Shown: positions 33,544 to 42,283 of the stretch, piece by piece
Layout: each line of letters begins with the position of its first letter
Position numbering within the stretch: position 1 is the first letter of the stretch
Origin: SZUA-365 sp034002405
GTDB lineage: Bacteria > Bacteroidota > Ignavibacteria > SZUA-365
DNA: 56,515 bases
Assembly (NCBI GenBank): GCA_034002405.1
Contig: JAVFAS010000014.1
Location: 1 to 56,515, forward strand
Direction of reading: 5' to 3'
Position numbers and translations under genes: made by a program
The notes under the pieces: generated by a model
Database searches by the model: none
Told to the model about the DNA's origin: nothing
What the model saw: only the letters and a program-made list of their open reading frames with translations

Positions 33544-36327
33544 GTGAACAAACATCTCCCGCTCGTATTGTTTCTCGTCGGTCTGTTCTTCCAGGGTGTC
33601 CCCGCCGCGGGACAGGATGAACAGGCCTTTCTGCGCGCGCTATCCCGTGCGCGGGATCTGTTGCGGCACAAGCCCGACTCCGCCGTCATGCACGCGCGCG
33701 AGGCCATCGCGCAGGCGGGCAGCCCGGCGCGGCGACTCGAGGCCCGTGAGCTTTGCGCGGACGCACTGTTGCGCAGCGGTGACATCGCCGGGGCGCACGC
33801 GCAATTTACCCGGTTGCTTCGGTCCGCGACGGACAATGCCGACGCACCGCTCCGCGCACGCGCGCTCAATGGGCTGGGTGTCACCGAACGGCGGACGGGA
33901 AACCTTGCCCGTGCCATCGCACTGCACGAGGAGGCGGAACACCTCTTCGATTCCCTGGGACACACCCTTGGCGTCGCACAGGCGCTGCACGATCACGGCG
34001 CTGCCCTTGCCGCGGCGGGACGGAATGAAGCGGCAATGGGCATGTATCGCAGGGCACTCGCGATGCGCGAGGAGGAGCAATTCCGACCAGGGATCGCCGA
34101 ATCCCATCACGGGATCGGCAGACTGCACCAGCGCATGAGCGATCTCGATTCCGCTCTGATCCATTTCCGCGCGGCGCTGTCGCTGCGCCGGCAGCTCGGC
34201 GTGCTCAGCAGCGATGCCGCGGCGACGTTGAACAGCATCGGCGGGGTGTACCGGGCTCGGGGAGACGCGGCACGCGCGCTTGACTTCCATCGTGAGGCGC
34301 TGGGGTTTTCCCGGCAGGTCGGGGATACTGCCATGATCGCCGCGACACAGGCGGAGATCGGGGCCGCGTTCGCGGACCTGGGCGACGTGACGCGCGCGCG
34401 GGAGTCGTACGCCGAAGCGCTGCGTCTGGCGGAACGGGTACGCCGCGGTGATCTCGAAGCCGCGGTGATGCTCGACTTCGCGCGGCTCGAGGAAGAAGAT
34501 GGAAATCACGCAGCCGCATTCGCCCTTCTCGAACGCCATCTCTTCGTCACGGATTCGCTGCGACGGCACGCGGTCCGAAACGCGATGTGGTTCGCCGACG
34601 ATGGCGTCGTCCTCGATCCGTGGAATGCGGAGACGAACGGCACGGCACGCGACGCCGACTTCCTCGTCTTCCTGGTTGTCGTCATCGCGTTGCTGCTGGT
34701 CATCGTGATCATCGCCCTGTCCGCCTTGCGCTTGCGCGGTCGCAGCAATGCCGCATTGTCGGAAAACAATACCGAAATCGAACGGATGAATGCCGAGTTG
34801 CAGCGGTTGAACTTCGATCTCGCACGGTCGGAGGAAAAGTATCGCCTGCTGTTCGAACATTTGCCCGTCGGGGTGTTTCTTTACGACCAGGAATTGACGC
34901 TTCTCCAGTGCAACAACGCGTTCGCCGACGTCTTCGGAGCGCCCGAGCGATCGCTCGATGGACAGAAATTCGACCAATTGCGTGACCGACGCATCGTCCC
35001 CGCCCTCCAGGCGGCGATTCAGGGCAAAACCGGTACCTACGAAGGTGAGTATCTCGTCAGAGCCGAGGGCCAGCCCCTGCAGGTCTCGATCCGCACCGCG
35101 CCACTGACCTATCGCGATGCAACCATGCCGCACGGGATTGGCTTCGTCCTCGATATCTCGAATTGGAAACGGATCGAACGTGAGTTGATCGAAAGCCGCG
35201 AGATCGCCGTGCAGGCCGACCGGCTGAAAAACGCCTTCCTTACCAACATCTCGCACGAAATCCGCACGCCACTCAACATCATCATGGGGTATTTCGGCAT
35301 TCTCCAGCAGGAGATGCGGGAGCGCATGGACGATGAGGAAGCCGATCATTTCCGAAAGGTGGACCTCGCCGTGCGACGGTTGCTGCGGACGGTGGATCAG
35401 ATCCTGACGCTGTCGATCCTGGAATCGGGAACGTATGCGATGAATCTCGAGCAGTGTCATCTGCACCAGCTGGCCTATGAACTCTATGAGGAGCTCGTCC
35501 CGCTCGCGGGGGAGAAGGGACTGGAGGTCTCATTCGAAAGCGCCTGTCGTGATGTGTACATCGACGTCGACCGGTACTCCGTCGGACAGGCGCTTCGCAA
35601 TCTGCTCGACAATGCCGTCAAATTCACTGACGCCGGCACGATTCGTATCGCGCTTCGCGGGAGCGGCGAGAATATTACCGTCATCGTGAGTGATACAGGG
35701 ATCGGCATGTCGGAGGAGTATGTCCGACAAATGTTCGAGGCATTCTCCCAGGAGGATGCCGGCTACTCGCGCTCGTACGAAGGATTGGGCCTCGGCCTGC
35801 GGCTGACCAAGCGCTATCTCGATGTCAACAACGGGACGATTCACGTCGAAAGCGCGAAAGGGGAAGGCACCACGTTTACCGTTGCCTTTCCGATCACGCA
35901 CCGCTATGCCCGCCTCGCACCCGACGAGCCGAACGCACCCGAGGAGATCGCGCAGGAGGGACCACGTCGCACACTGCTGGTCGTGGAAGACGATCACGAA
36001 ACGCAGAAATTCCTGCAGCTCATCCTGTCCTCTTCCTTTGACCTGCATTTCGCTGATTCAGGCGAGGATGCATGGACTATCCTGCATCGCACCGCGATCG
36101 ACCTCGTGCTGATGGATATCTCCCTGCGCGGCGAGGAGGACGGCCTGCAACTCACGGGCCGCATCCGTGAGGATGCGGCGCTCCGCACGCTGCCGGTGAT
36201 CGCGGTGACCGCGCATGCCTTCGCCGACGACCGCCGCCGCAGTCTCGAGGCGGGGTGCAACGAATACCTGCCCAAACCCTTCCGCGTCACCCAGCTGCGC
36301 GAGCTGGTCGAACGCGTCCTGATTTGA
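33544..36327 (+). CDS. Hybrid sensor histidine kinase with periplasmic TPRs, PAS and receiver
   Basis: A 927-residue protein. A signal sequence (NKHLPLVLFLVGLFFQGVPA) leads into seven or so tetratricopeptide-like repeats in the periplasm (residues about 30-360). One membrane helix follows (FLVFLVVVIALLLVIVIIAL), then a short coiled coil, a PAS domain (FEHLPVGVFLYDQELTLLQC), HisKA (LTNISHEIRTPLNIIMGYFG, phospho-His), HATPase (LRNLLDNAVKFTDAG; VSDTGIGM; GLGLGLRLTKRY) and a C-terminal receiver (LLVVEDDHETQ, VLMDISLRGEEDG, YLPKPF). GTG 33544 was chosen because it opens the signal sequence. No cognate DNA-binding regulator is adjacent. Divergent from tdk. Confidence 0.85.
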   Translation: MNKHLPLVLFLVGLFFQGVPAAGQDEQAFLRALSRARDLLRHKPDSAVMHAREAIAQAGSPARRLEARELCADALLRSGDIAGAHAQFTRLLRSATDNADAPLRARALNGLGVTERRTGNLARAIALHEEAEHLFDSLGHTLGVAQALHDHGAALAAAGRNEAAMGMYRRALAMREEEQFRPGIAESHHGIGRLHQRMSDLDSALIHFRAALSLRRQLGVLSSDAAATLNSIGGVYRARGDAARALDFHREALGFSRQVGDTAMIAATQAEIGAAFADLGDVTRARESYAEALRLAERVRRGDLEAAVMLDFARLEEEDGNHAAAFALLERHLFVTDSLRRHAVRNAMWFADDGVVLDPWNAETNGTARDADFLVFLVVVIALLLVIVIIALSALRLRGRSNAALSENNTEIERMNAELQRLNFDLARSEEKYRLLFEHLPVGVFLYDQELTLLQCNNAFADVFGAPERSLDGQKFDQLRDRRIVPALQAAIQGKTGTYEGEYLVRAEGQPLQVSIRTAPLTYRDATMPHGIGFVLDISNWKRIERELIESREIAVQADRLKNAFLTNISHEIRTPLNIIMGYFGILQQEMRERMDDEEADHFRKVDLAVRRLLRTVDQILTLSILESGTYAMNLEQCHLHQLAYELYEELVPLAGEKGLEVSFESACRDVYIDVDRYSVGQALRNLLDNAVKFTDAGTIRIALRGSGENITVIVSDTGIGMSEEYVRQMFEAFSQEDAGYSRSYEGLGLGLRLTKRYLDVNNGTIHVESAKGEGTTFTVAFPITHRYARLAPDEPNAPEEIAQEGPRRTLLVVEDDHETQKFLQLILSSSFDLHFADSGEDAWTILHRTAIDLVLMDISLRGEEDGLQLTGRIREDAALRTLPVIAVTAHAFADDRRRSLEAGCNEYLPKPFRVTQLRELVERVLI

Positions 36328-36391
36328 GGCGGACCCGTCCGCGATTATATAAGAGAAACAGATCCGTATGTCATAATAAACACGATGCACG

Positions 36392-37384
36392 ATGGACGGA
36401 CAGCAGATCGACCGCAGGACGTTTCTCGAACGAGGCGGCAAGGCCGCCGGCTTTGCCGCCGCGGCTCTCGTCGGGGGGGCACTGCTCCACGAACCGGAGC
36501 GCCATCCGTTCCGGGCGCTTGACGATGCATCGATACGGCGCGACCTGCGCATTCCGGACCTCGCGCCGATGCTCGTCGTCGCGCGCGCCGCGGATGCCGC
36601 GGGAAGCGGCACGCCGGCCCGCCTCACTGCCGCGGCACTGGAGGCGTTGGGCGGCATTTCGACCTTTGTCTCGCGTGGCGACTTCGTGGTCATCAAACCG
36701 AATGTCGGGTGGGATCGGCGTCCCGAACAGGCGGCCAACACCAATCCCGACGTCGTGGCCGAGGTCGTGCGGCAATGCCGCGCCGCGGGGGCGGCGCGCA
36801 TCCTCGTGACCGACATTACCTGCAACGACGCCACGCGCTGTTTCCATCGCAGCGGCATCGCCGCCGCCGCGCGGGAGGCCGGCGCGGAGGTGCAGCTCGC
36901 GCAGGAGGCTCGTTTCCGTGATGTGAATATCGGGGGCGCGATGCTCGGTCGGCAGTCGGTCTACGACGCCTACCTCGAGGCCGACAAGTTCATCAACCTG
37001 CCCATCGCCAAGCACCACAGTCTCACCCGGGTCACGCTGGGAATGAAAAACTTGTACGGAATTCTTGGTGGCAATCGCAGCCGCTTGCATCAGGACATCC
37101 ACAACAGTCTCGCCGATCTCGCGCATTTCGTTCGACCTACCCTGGTGCTGTTGGACGCCTGGCGCGTGCTGCTGCGCAATGGTCCGCAAGGAGGAAGCCT
37201 GGCGGATGTCGAGGAGCGTCGCATGCTCGTCGCCGGCACCGACCCGGTCGCGCTTGATGCGTTCGGGGGCGCGGAATTTTTCGGTTTGACCGTCGAGGAG
37301 ATGCCGTGGATCGGACTGGCCGAAGCGCGCGGTCTCGGAACGTCCGACCACGCGAGTCTCCGGCGCGAGGAGATCACGATCTGA
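36392..37384 (+). CDS. DUF362 domain protein with Tat signal
   Basis: A 330-residue protein starting with a twin-arginine signal (DRRTFLERGGKAAGFAAAAL), so it is probably exported folded. The DUF362 domain shows VVIKPNVGWD, RILVTDITCN, INLPIAKHHSLTRVTLGMKN and AGTDPVALDAFGG. No Cys-rich ferredoxin domain is present; that is supplied by the next gene, which overlaps its stop codon (TGATG). The pair is probably a membrane-associated iron-sulfur redox module. Electron donor and acceptor are unknown. Confidence 0.8.
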   Translation: MDGQQIDRRTFLERGGKAAGFAAAALVGGALLHEPERHPFRALDDASIRRDLRIPDLAPMLVVARAADAAGSGTPARLTAAALEALGGISTFVSRGDFVVIKPNVGWDRRPEQAANTNPDVVAEVVRQCRAAGAARILVTDITCNDATRCFHRSGIAAAAREAGAEVQLAQEARFRDVNIGGAMLGRQSVYDAYLEADKFINLPIAKHHSLTRVTLGMKNLYGILGGNRSRLHQDIHNSLADLAHFVRPTLVLLDAWRVLLRNGPQGGSLADVEERRMLVAGTDPVALDAFGGAEFFGLTVEEMPWIGLAEARGLGTSDHASLRREEITI

Positions 37385-39057
37385 TGGGGACGCCACAACG
37401 ACGCTGGACGCGGTGGCGCAATGCCCGTCGGATCTCTCAGGGTGCATTTCTGCTGCTGTTCCTGTATCTGCTGCTGCGGACGAACATCGATGCGCTCGAC
37501 ACACCGGACGCGATCCCGCGCATCTCCGCCCCCGTGGATTTCTTTCTGGAAATCGATCCGCTCGTCGCGATTACGACAGCGCTCACCACGCACACGCTGT
37601 ACCGGGATCTGATCCTTGCGTTGATTGTCATCGTGGGGACGTTGTTCCTCGGTCGGTTCTTCTGCGGATGGGTCTGTCCAATGGGAACCATCAACCATAT
37701 GATCGCCGCCCTGCGCTCCGCACGCATGCGTGGACGGCGGCGGATGGAGCAGAACAGCTGGCAGCCCTGGCAGCGGTGGAAGTATGGCATTCTCGCGGCC
37801 ATGCTGGGCGCCGCGCTGTTCGGGTCGGCGCAAATCGGGTTGCTCGATCCGATGGCCCTGCTTACACGGTCAATGGCGCTCGTCGTGCTCCCCGCCTACA
37901 ACGTCCTCACGCAGGACTTCTACATGTGGAGCCTGCATGCAACCCTTGGTCCGGCGGACATCATCCTTACTCCCATTTCATGGGTGACGCACGCCATCCT
38001 GATTCGCGCCGAGCGCGTGGTGTTCGACCAGACGTTCGTGATCTTGCTCATGTTCGCCGGCATTCTCATCGGCAATCGCTTCATCACGCGCTTCTGGTGT
38101 CGCGGGCTCTGCCCGCTCGGCGCGTTGCTTGGGGTACTGGCGAAGACATCCATCCTCGGACTGGAAAAACGTCCCTCGCTCTGCACGGACTGCAACCTCT
38201 GCACGCTGCATTGCCAGGGTGGCGACAATCCGAAACCGGGCGACACATGGCATCAGACCGAGTGTCATCTCTGCATGAACTGCGTGGCCAGTTGCCGGGA
38301 TGCGGGAATTGCATTCACGTTCTTTCCGAAAACGGAAGAAACCACGCGTGCGGTGAATCTCACGCGGCGGGCGGTGCTGACTTCGACAGGGGCGGGACTC
38401 CTGGCCATTCCCGTTCTCCGCGCGGCGGTCGATCCGCGGCGCGCGCCGGATCCTGCACTCGTGCGTCCGCCGGGTTCCCTGCCGGAAACGGAATTCCTCG
38501 CGCGTTGCATTCGTTGCGGTGAATGCATGAATGTCTGTCCCAACAACGCGTTGCATCCGACACTCACGCAGGCCGGGGCGGAGGGGCTATGGACGCCGAT
38601 GCTGATGCCGCGCATCGGGTACTGCGAGCCCACGTGCGTGCTCTGCTCGCAGGTCTGTCCCACGGGCGCCATCGACGAGATCACCGAGGCGGAGAAAGCG
38701 TGGGTCCCCGAGGTGGGAACGGAGCGGACCACCGCACCACCGATCCGCATCGGCACGGCGTTCTACGACACCGGCCGTTGCCTGCCCTACGCGATGGCGA
38801 AGGAGTGCATCGTGTGCGAGGAATGGTGTCCGACCACGCCAAAAGCCATATATTTCGAGGAGGTGGAAGTGCGCGACCGCGAGGAGAACTATCTCTATCT
38901 CAAACGTCCGCACGTCGATCCCGCCTTGTGCGTCGGCTGCGGTGCCTGCACGTATGCCTGTCCCGTCAAGGGCGCGCCGGCCATTTACATCACCGCCGTC
39001 GGTGAGACGCGCCATCCGCATCACCGCATTCTGCTCACGGACGCAGCGCACGACTGA
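37384..39057 (+). CDS. NapH-like membrane polyferredoxin fused to a MauM/NapG-type ferredoxin domain
   Basis: A 557-residue protein. The N-terminal half has membrane helices (ISQGAFLLLFLYLLLRTNID onward) with FFCGWVCPMGTINH and FWCRGLCPLGALLG, then two cytoplasmic 4Fe-4S motifs (CTDCNLCTLHC; CHLCMNCVASC), as in NapH. In the middle, LTRRAVLTSTGAGLLAIPVL looks like an internal twin-arginine signal or membrane segment. The C-terminal half has four further cluster motifs (CIRCGECMNVC; CEPTCVLCSQVC; CIVCEEWC; CVGCGACTYAC), as in MauM/NapG. It should pass electrons across the membrane, perhaps to the DUF362 protein encoded just upstream. Confidence 0.8.
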   Translation: MGTPQRRWTRWRNARRISQGAFLLLFLYLLLRTNIDALDTPDAIPRISAPVDFFLEIDPLVAITTALTTHTLYRDLILALIVIVGTLFLGRFFCGWVCPMGTINHMIAALRSARMRGRRRMEQNSWQPWQRWKYGILAAMLGAALFGSAQIGLLDPMALLTRSMALVVLPAYNVLTQDFYMWSLHATLGPADIILTPISWVTHAILIRAERVVFDQTFVILLMFAGILIGNRFITRFWCRGLCPLGALLGVLAKTSILGLEKRPSLCTDCNLCTLHCQGGDNPKPGDTWHQTECHLCMNCVASCRDAGIAFTFFPKTEETTRAVNLTRRAVLTSTGAGLLAIPVLRAAVDPRRAPDPALVRPPGSLPETEFLARCIRCGECMNVCPNNALHPTLTQAGAEGLWTPMLMPRIGYCEPTCVLCSQVCPTGAIDEITEAEKAWVPEVGTERTTAPPIRIGTAFYDTGRCLPYAMAKECIVCEEWCPTTPKAIYFEEVEVRDREENYLYLKRPHVDPALCVGCGACTYACPVKGAPAIYITAVGETRHPHHRILLTDAAHD

Positions 39058-39219
39058 ACCATCGCGCATCGCGCCGCCGAGGTCCTCGGACCGGGCCATC
39101 CCTGTCCGGACGGATGGAGCATATGTGGTCAGGTGGAAACGCGGCGGACGGGTGGAGAAAGATACCGATAGCGGACAACATTATCGTATGAATGTAACAT
39201 AAGCGAAAGGAATCGTATC

Positions 39220-40026
39220 ATGGAAGAAATCTGGACGTACATCCAGCGCGCCGTGCAACTGTACGCCGTGGACGTTGTCATCGGAGTCCTCATTTTCATC
39301 ATCGGCCGCTGGGTGGCGAAGTTGGTGGTCAAGATGGTTCACAATATCATGGACCGTCGCAATGTCGACCGGACGCTCAGCCGTTTCGCGTCGAATCTGC
39401 TCTTCACGCTGCTGATGGCCGTGGTCATCATCGCGGCGCTCGGGCAGATCGGTGTGCAGACCACATCGCTCGTGGCGATTGTCGGCGCGGCAGGTCTCGC
39501 GGTCGGCCTCGCGCTGCAGGGCTCTCTGTCCAACCTCGCGTCGGGCGTGATGCTCATCATCTTCCGTCCCTTCAAGGCCGGTGATTTCGTCGAGGCCGGG
39601 GGAGTGTCCGGCGCGGTGGAAGAAATCTCGATTTTCACCACGACGCTGAAAACTCCCGACAACAAACTGGTGATCGTACCCAATGCGCAGATCACCGGCG
39701 GAAGCATCACGAACTACTCCGCCGAGGACAAACGGCGGATCGATCTGGTATACGGCATCAGCTACGGCGACGACATCCGCCGCGCCCGCGAAATCATCGA
39801 CGCGGTACTCGCCGAGGAGACGCGAATCCTTCGCGATCCGGCTCCCACGGTGGGCGTGCTCGAACTCGCGGCCGACAGCGTCAACCTCGCCGTCCGTCCC
39901 TGGGTCGCCACCGCCGATTACTGGGATGTGTACTTCGCGCTCAACGAAGCGATGAAACAGCGCTTCGACGAGGGTGGCATCCACATTCCCTTCCCGCAGC
40001 GTGACGTGCACATGTATCAGCATTAG
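39220..40026 (+). CDS. MscS-family small-conductance mechanosensitive channel
   Basis: A 268-residue channel. Three helices include the pore-lining TM3 (VAIVGAAGLAVGLALQGSLS, then NLASGVMLIIFRPFKAGDFV). The cytoplasmic beta and C-terminal domains follow (KLVIVPNAQITGGSITNYS; HIPFPQRDVHMY). It opens on membrane tension to release solutes during osmotic downshift. Length matches E. coli MscS. An AAAGGA ribosome binding site precedes the ATG. Followed by short tandem repeats, then sod. Confidence 0.9.
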   Translation: MEEIWTYIQRAVQLYAVDVVIGVLIFIIGRWVAKLVVKMVHNIMDRRNVDRTLSRFASNLLFTLLMAVVIIAALGQIGVQTTSLVAIVGAAGLAVGLALQGSLSNLASGVMLIIFRPFKAGDFVEAGGVSGAVEEISIFTTTLKTPDNKLVIVPNAQITGGSITNYSAEDKRRIDLVYGISYGDDIRRAREIIDAVLAEETRILRDPAPTVGVLELAADSVNLAVRPWVATADYWDVYFALNEAMKQRFDEGGIHIPFPQRDVHMYQH

Positions 40027-40085
40027 AACGGGATGTGTCAGGAACGGGATGTGTCAGGAACGGGATGTGTCAGGAACGGGATGTG
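40027..40085. repeat. Tandem 16-bp repeats after the MscS gene
   Basis: Three perfect copies of AACGGGATGTGTCAGG plus an 11-bp partial copy begin one base after the MscS stop codon. They lie just upstream of the sod promoter. Confidence 0.85.
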
Positions 40086-40098
40086 CTCATGCGCGCGC

Positions 40099-40127
40099 TT
40101 GAATCCCCGGGTGGAAATGAGTACCTT
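40099..40127 (+). promoter_or_regulatory. Putative sod promoter
   Basis: TTGAAT (40099-40104), 17 nt, TACCTT (40122-40127) continuing TTT. The start codon is about 55 bp downstream, preceded by AAGGAGG. Confidence 0.5.
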
Positions 40128-40182
40128 TTTCCTTCACTCACGATGAACATCATCACCGCACATATATTCCAAGGAGGATTCC

Positions 40183-40770
40183 ATGGCTTTTCAGCTTCCC
40201 GACCTGCCGTTTCCGAAGGATGCGCTTGCACCCTTTCTCAGCCCGGAGACCTTTGATTACCATCACGGCAAGCATCACGCGGCATATGTCAACAACGCAA
40301 ACAACTTGATCAAGGATACAGCGTACGACGACATGCCGCTCGAGGACGTGATCCGCAAGGCGGCGGCCGACGCGGCGACTGGATTGTTCAACAATTCCGC
40401 GCAGATCTGGAATCACACGTTTTTCTGGAACTGCATGTCCCCGAATGGCGGCGGCGCCCCCACTGGCAAAATCGGCGAGTTGATCACGCGCGACTTCGGT
40501 GGCATCGATGCGCTCAAGGAGCAGTTTTCCAAAGCCGCCGTCACACTGTTCGGTTCGGGTTGGGCCTGGCTTGTCCTCAACGCCGAGGGCAAACTCGAGT
40601 TGCTGCAGCTCTCCAACGCCGACACCCCGCTCGTGCACAACAAAACCGCGCTGCTCACGCTCGATGTCTGGGAACACGCCTACTACATCGACTATCGCAA
40701 CGCCCGTCCGAAATTCGTCGAGGGTTTCTGGGACGTCGTCAACTGGCAGCACGCCAACTCCCTGCTCTGA
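40183..40770 (+). CDS. sodB: Superoxide dismutase, Fe/Mn family
   Basis: A 195-residue cytoplasmic enzyme converting superoxide to oxygen and peroxide. Metal ligands appear in the expected order: His in FDYHHGKHHAAYVNN, His in QIWNHTFFWNCMSP, Asp and His in DVWEHAYYIDYRNARP. FGSGWAWLV and NNSAQIW are conserved. Gln in LFNNSAQIW and Ala/Gln placement favour the iron type, but metal choice cannot be settled by eye. A strong AAGGAGG ribosome binding site lies 5 nt before the ATG, its own promoter upstream and a terminator downstream: a single-gene unit. Confidence 0.92.
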   Translation: MAFQLPDLPFPKDALAPFLSPETFDYHHGKHHAAYVNNANNLIKDTAYDDMPLEDVIRKAAADAATGLFNNSAQIWNHTFFWNCMSPNGGGAPTGKIGELITRDFGGIDALKEQFSKAAVTLFGSGWAWLVLNAEGKLELLQLSNADTPLVHNKTALLTLDVWEHAYYIDYRNARPKFVEGFWDVVNWQHANSLL

Positions 40771-40797
40771 TCCGACACCTCCTCCACGAAAACATCC

Positions 40798-40825
40798 GGG
40801 ACGCAGCCACCACTGGTTGCGTCCC
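40798..40825 (+). terminator. Rho-independent terminator of sod
   Basis: A 12-bp stem GGGACGCAGCCA / TGGTTGCGTCCC (one G-T pair) with a 4-nt loop, followed by CTTCTTTTCT, 28 bp after the sod stop. Confidence 0.75.
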
Positions 40826-40867
40826 GCTTCTTTTCTCCCGCTTCTTCCCCCTCCGCGCGCCTCCCCG

Positions 40868-40956
40868 CGCGCCGCGCAGCGGCGCATGGCGCGCCGCGCA
40901 GCGGCGCATGGCGCGCCGCGCAGCGGCGCATGGCGCGCCGCGTCAGCGGCGCATGG
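40868..40956. repeat. Tandem GC-rich 22-bp repeats
   Basis: Three perfect 22-bp units (CGCGCCGCGCAGCGGCGCAT plus GG) at 40868-40933 and a fourth with one inserted T. They lie directly before the assembly gap and are strongly self-complementary, which may explain the break in the assembly. Confidence 0.85.
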
Positions 40957-40970
40957 GCGCATGGGCGCAA

Positions 40971-41324
40971 GCGCAGCGAGCTTACAACTTGATCCGGTAC
41001 GCCCCGCCCACGCCGACGAAGAAATCCGGCCGATAGATCGATGAATAGGTGGGGGATGTCGACGCAATATCCGGATCCCCGAGTCCGAATCCCGCCCNNN
41101 NNNNNNNNNNNNNNNNNNNNNNNNNNNNNNNNNNNNNNNNNNNNNNNNNNNNNNNNNNNNNNNNNNNNNNNNNNNNNNNNNNNNNNNNNNNNNNNNNGCG
41201 CAGCGAGCTTACAACTTGATCCGGTACGCCCCGCCCACGCCGACGAAGAAATCCGGCCGATAGATCGATGAATAGGTGGGGGATGTCGACGCAATATCCG
41301 GATCCCCGAGTCCGAATCCCGCCC
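40971..41324. other. Scaffold gap (100 N) flanked by identical 127-bp sequence
   Basis: Exactly 100 N at 41098-41197. The 127 bp before it (40971-41097) are identical to the 127 bp after it (41198-41324) and encode the same C-terminal end of the outer-membrane gene. Two contigs sharing an unmerged overlap is the likely explanation. Confidence 0.85.
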
Positions 41325-42156
41325 AGGCGTCGAGTTTGAGATGCGTATGGACGGCAAACACAAGGCCGGCATCCACCGCGTGCAGGACCGGGGCGTGGCT
41401 ATTGATTTCCATCCCGTACTCCGCGAAAAGCAGCATGCGTTCGCTGATATCCATGGAAAGCATCGCCGATGCGTAACCCAGGGGATTCGCGTACCAGCCG
41501 TCCCAGGACAGACCACCGCAGTACCCGAGAGCGAGACCTGTTCCGAGCGTGTGCGAAAAACTCATCGCGAGGTCGGGCGCGGGTTGTGCGATGTCGTAAT
41601 GTGGCGATGCGAGGCCAGGAATTGCCAGCGCGGCGATGAATGCCGTTCGCGGAATCCACCCCGTTTCCTCGGCCACCACGGTCTTGATGCCGACGTTGAG
41701 CACGGTCATTCCGCTCTGGCTGTCCTCGACCGGGGTCGTCCCTTCTTCGAGGAAATACCCGGGGTCGTATCGCCAGGACATCCGTTCATACGACGAGGCG
41801 ACGCGGAATTCGACCTGATCGGAAATACCCACGCGGAGCATCATCGCCGGGATCTGCAGCATGGTGTGGCGGTAGACCTCCCCGCCGGCGAGGACGCCGT
41901 CACCGGCCACCGGGGCAAAGGCGGCGCGTTCTAGAAGCATGCCCGCCTCGAAATGGACCCATCCCGGTGCCACGACTTCCGTACCCCAGGTGTGGCCAGG
42001 GCGCTCCGGCTCGAAGATGTGCTGTTGGGAATGCAGCAGCGTCGGCAGCAGGACGAGCAGGATCACGACGATGCCGCGCGGCGCATGCGCCGGGTTGCGG
42101 AGGAATGTCCGCACGTATGCGCGGCGCGTCCGGGAATGGGTGGAATGAAGGGACAT
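41209..42156 (-). CDS. Predicted outer-membrane beta-barrel protein
   Basis: A 315-residue protein with an Arg-rich start, then a signal peptide (GIVVILLVLLPTLLHSQQ) and an even pattern of amphipathic strands ending YRPDFFVGVGGAYRIKL. RPGHTWGTEVVAPGWVHFEA resembles the beginning of the MetA-pathway/transporter-like outer-membrane family. No catalytic motif. Its 3' end is duplicated across the scaffold gap. It is divergent from the PHP-domain gene. Role probably transport or structural, not certain. Confidence 0.6.
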   Translation of the reverse strand: MSLHSTHSRTRRAYVRTFLRNPAHAPRGIVVILLVLLPTLLHSQQHIFEPERPGHTWGTEVVAPGWVHFEAGMLLERAAFAPVAGDGVLAGGEVYRHTMLQIPAMMLRVGISDQVEFRVASSYERMSWRYDPGYFLEEGTTPVEDSQSGMTVLNVGIKTVVAEETGWIPRTAFIAALAIPGLASPHYDIAQPAPDLAMSFSHTLGTGLALGYCGGLSWDGWYANPLGYASAMLSMDISERMLLFAEYGMEINSHAPVLHAVDAGLVFAVHTHLKLDAWAGFGLGDPDIASTSPTYSSIYRPDFFVGVGGAYRIKL

Positions 42157-42225
42157 CGAGACTCCGATTCGGAATAAAGCGAAATATACACTTTTCTCCC
42201 GCCACCGCGGCGACCCCTGCATACC

Positions 42226-42254
42226 TTGTATTTCCGCGCCTGCGATGCTACATT
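42226..42254 (+). promoter_or_regulatory. Putative promoter of the PHP-domain gene
   Basis: TTGTAT (42226-42231), 17 nt, TACATT (42249-42254) continuing TT, about 30 bp before the ATG. Confidence 0.45.
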
Positions 42255-42283
42255 TTATTTTTTCCATGATTTGACATTTCTTC

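Noticed and set aside
33350..33965. Longer N-terminus for thymidine kinase
   Set aside because: The extension is antisense to the sensor kinase signal sequence and TPR region, and gives a length unlike any thymidine kinase.
40868..40956. CRISPR or regulatory array in the 22-bp GC-rich repeats
   Set aside because: There are no spacers; the units are plain tandem duplications next to an assembly gap.
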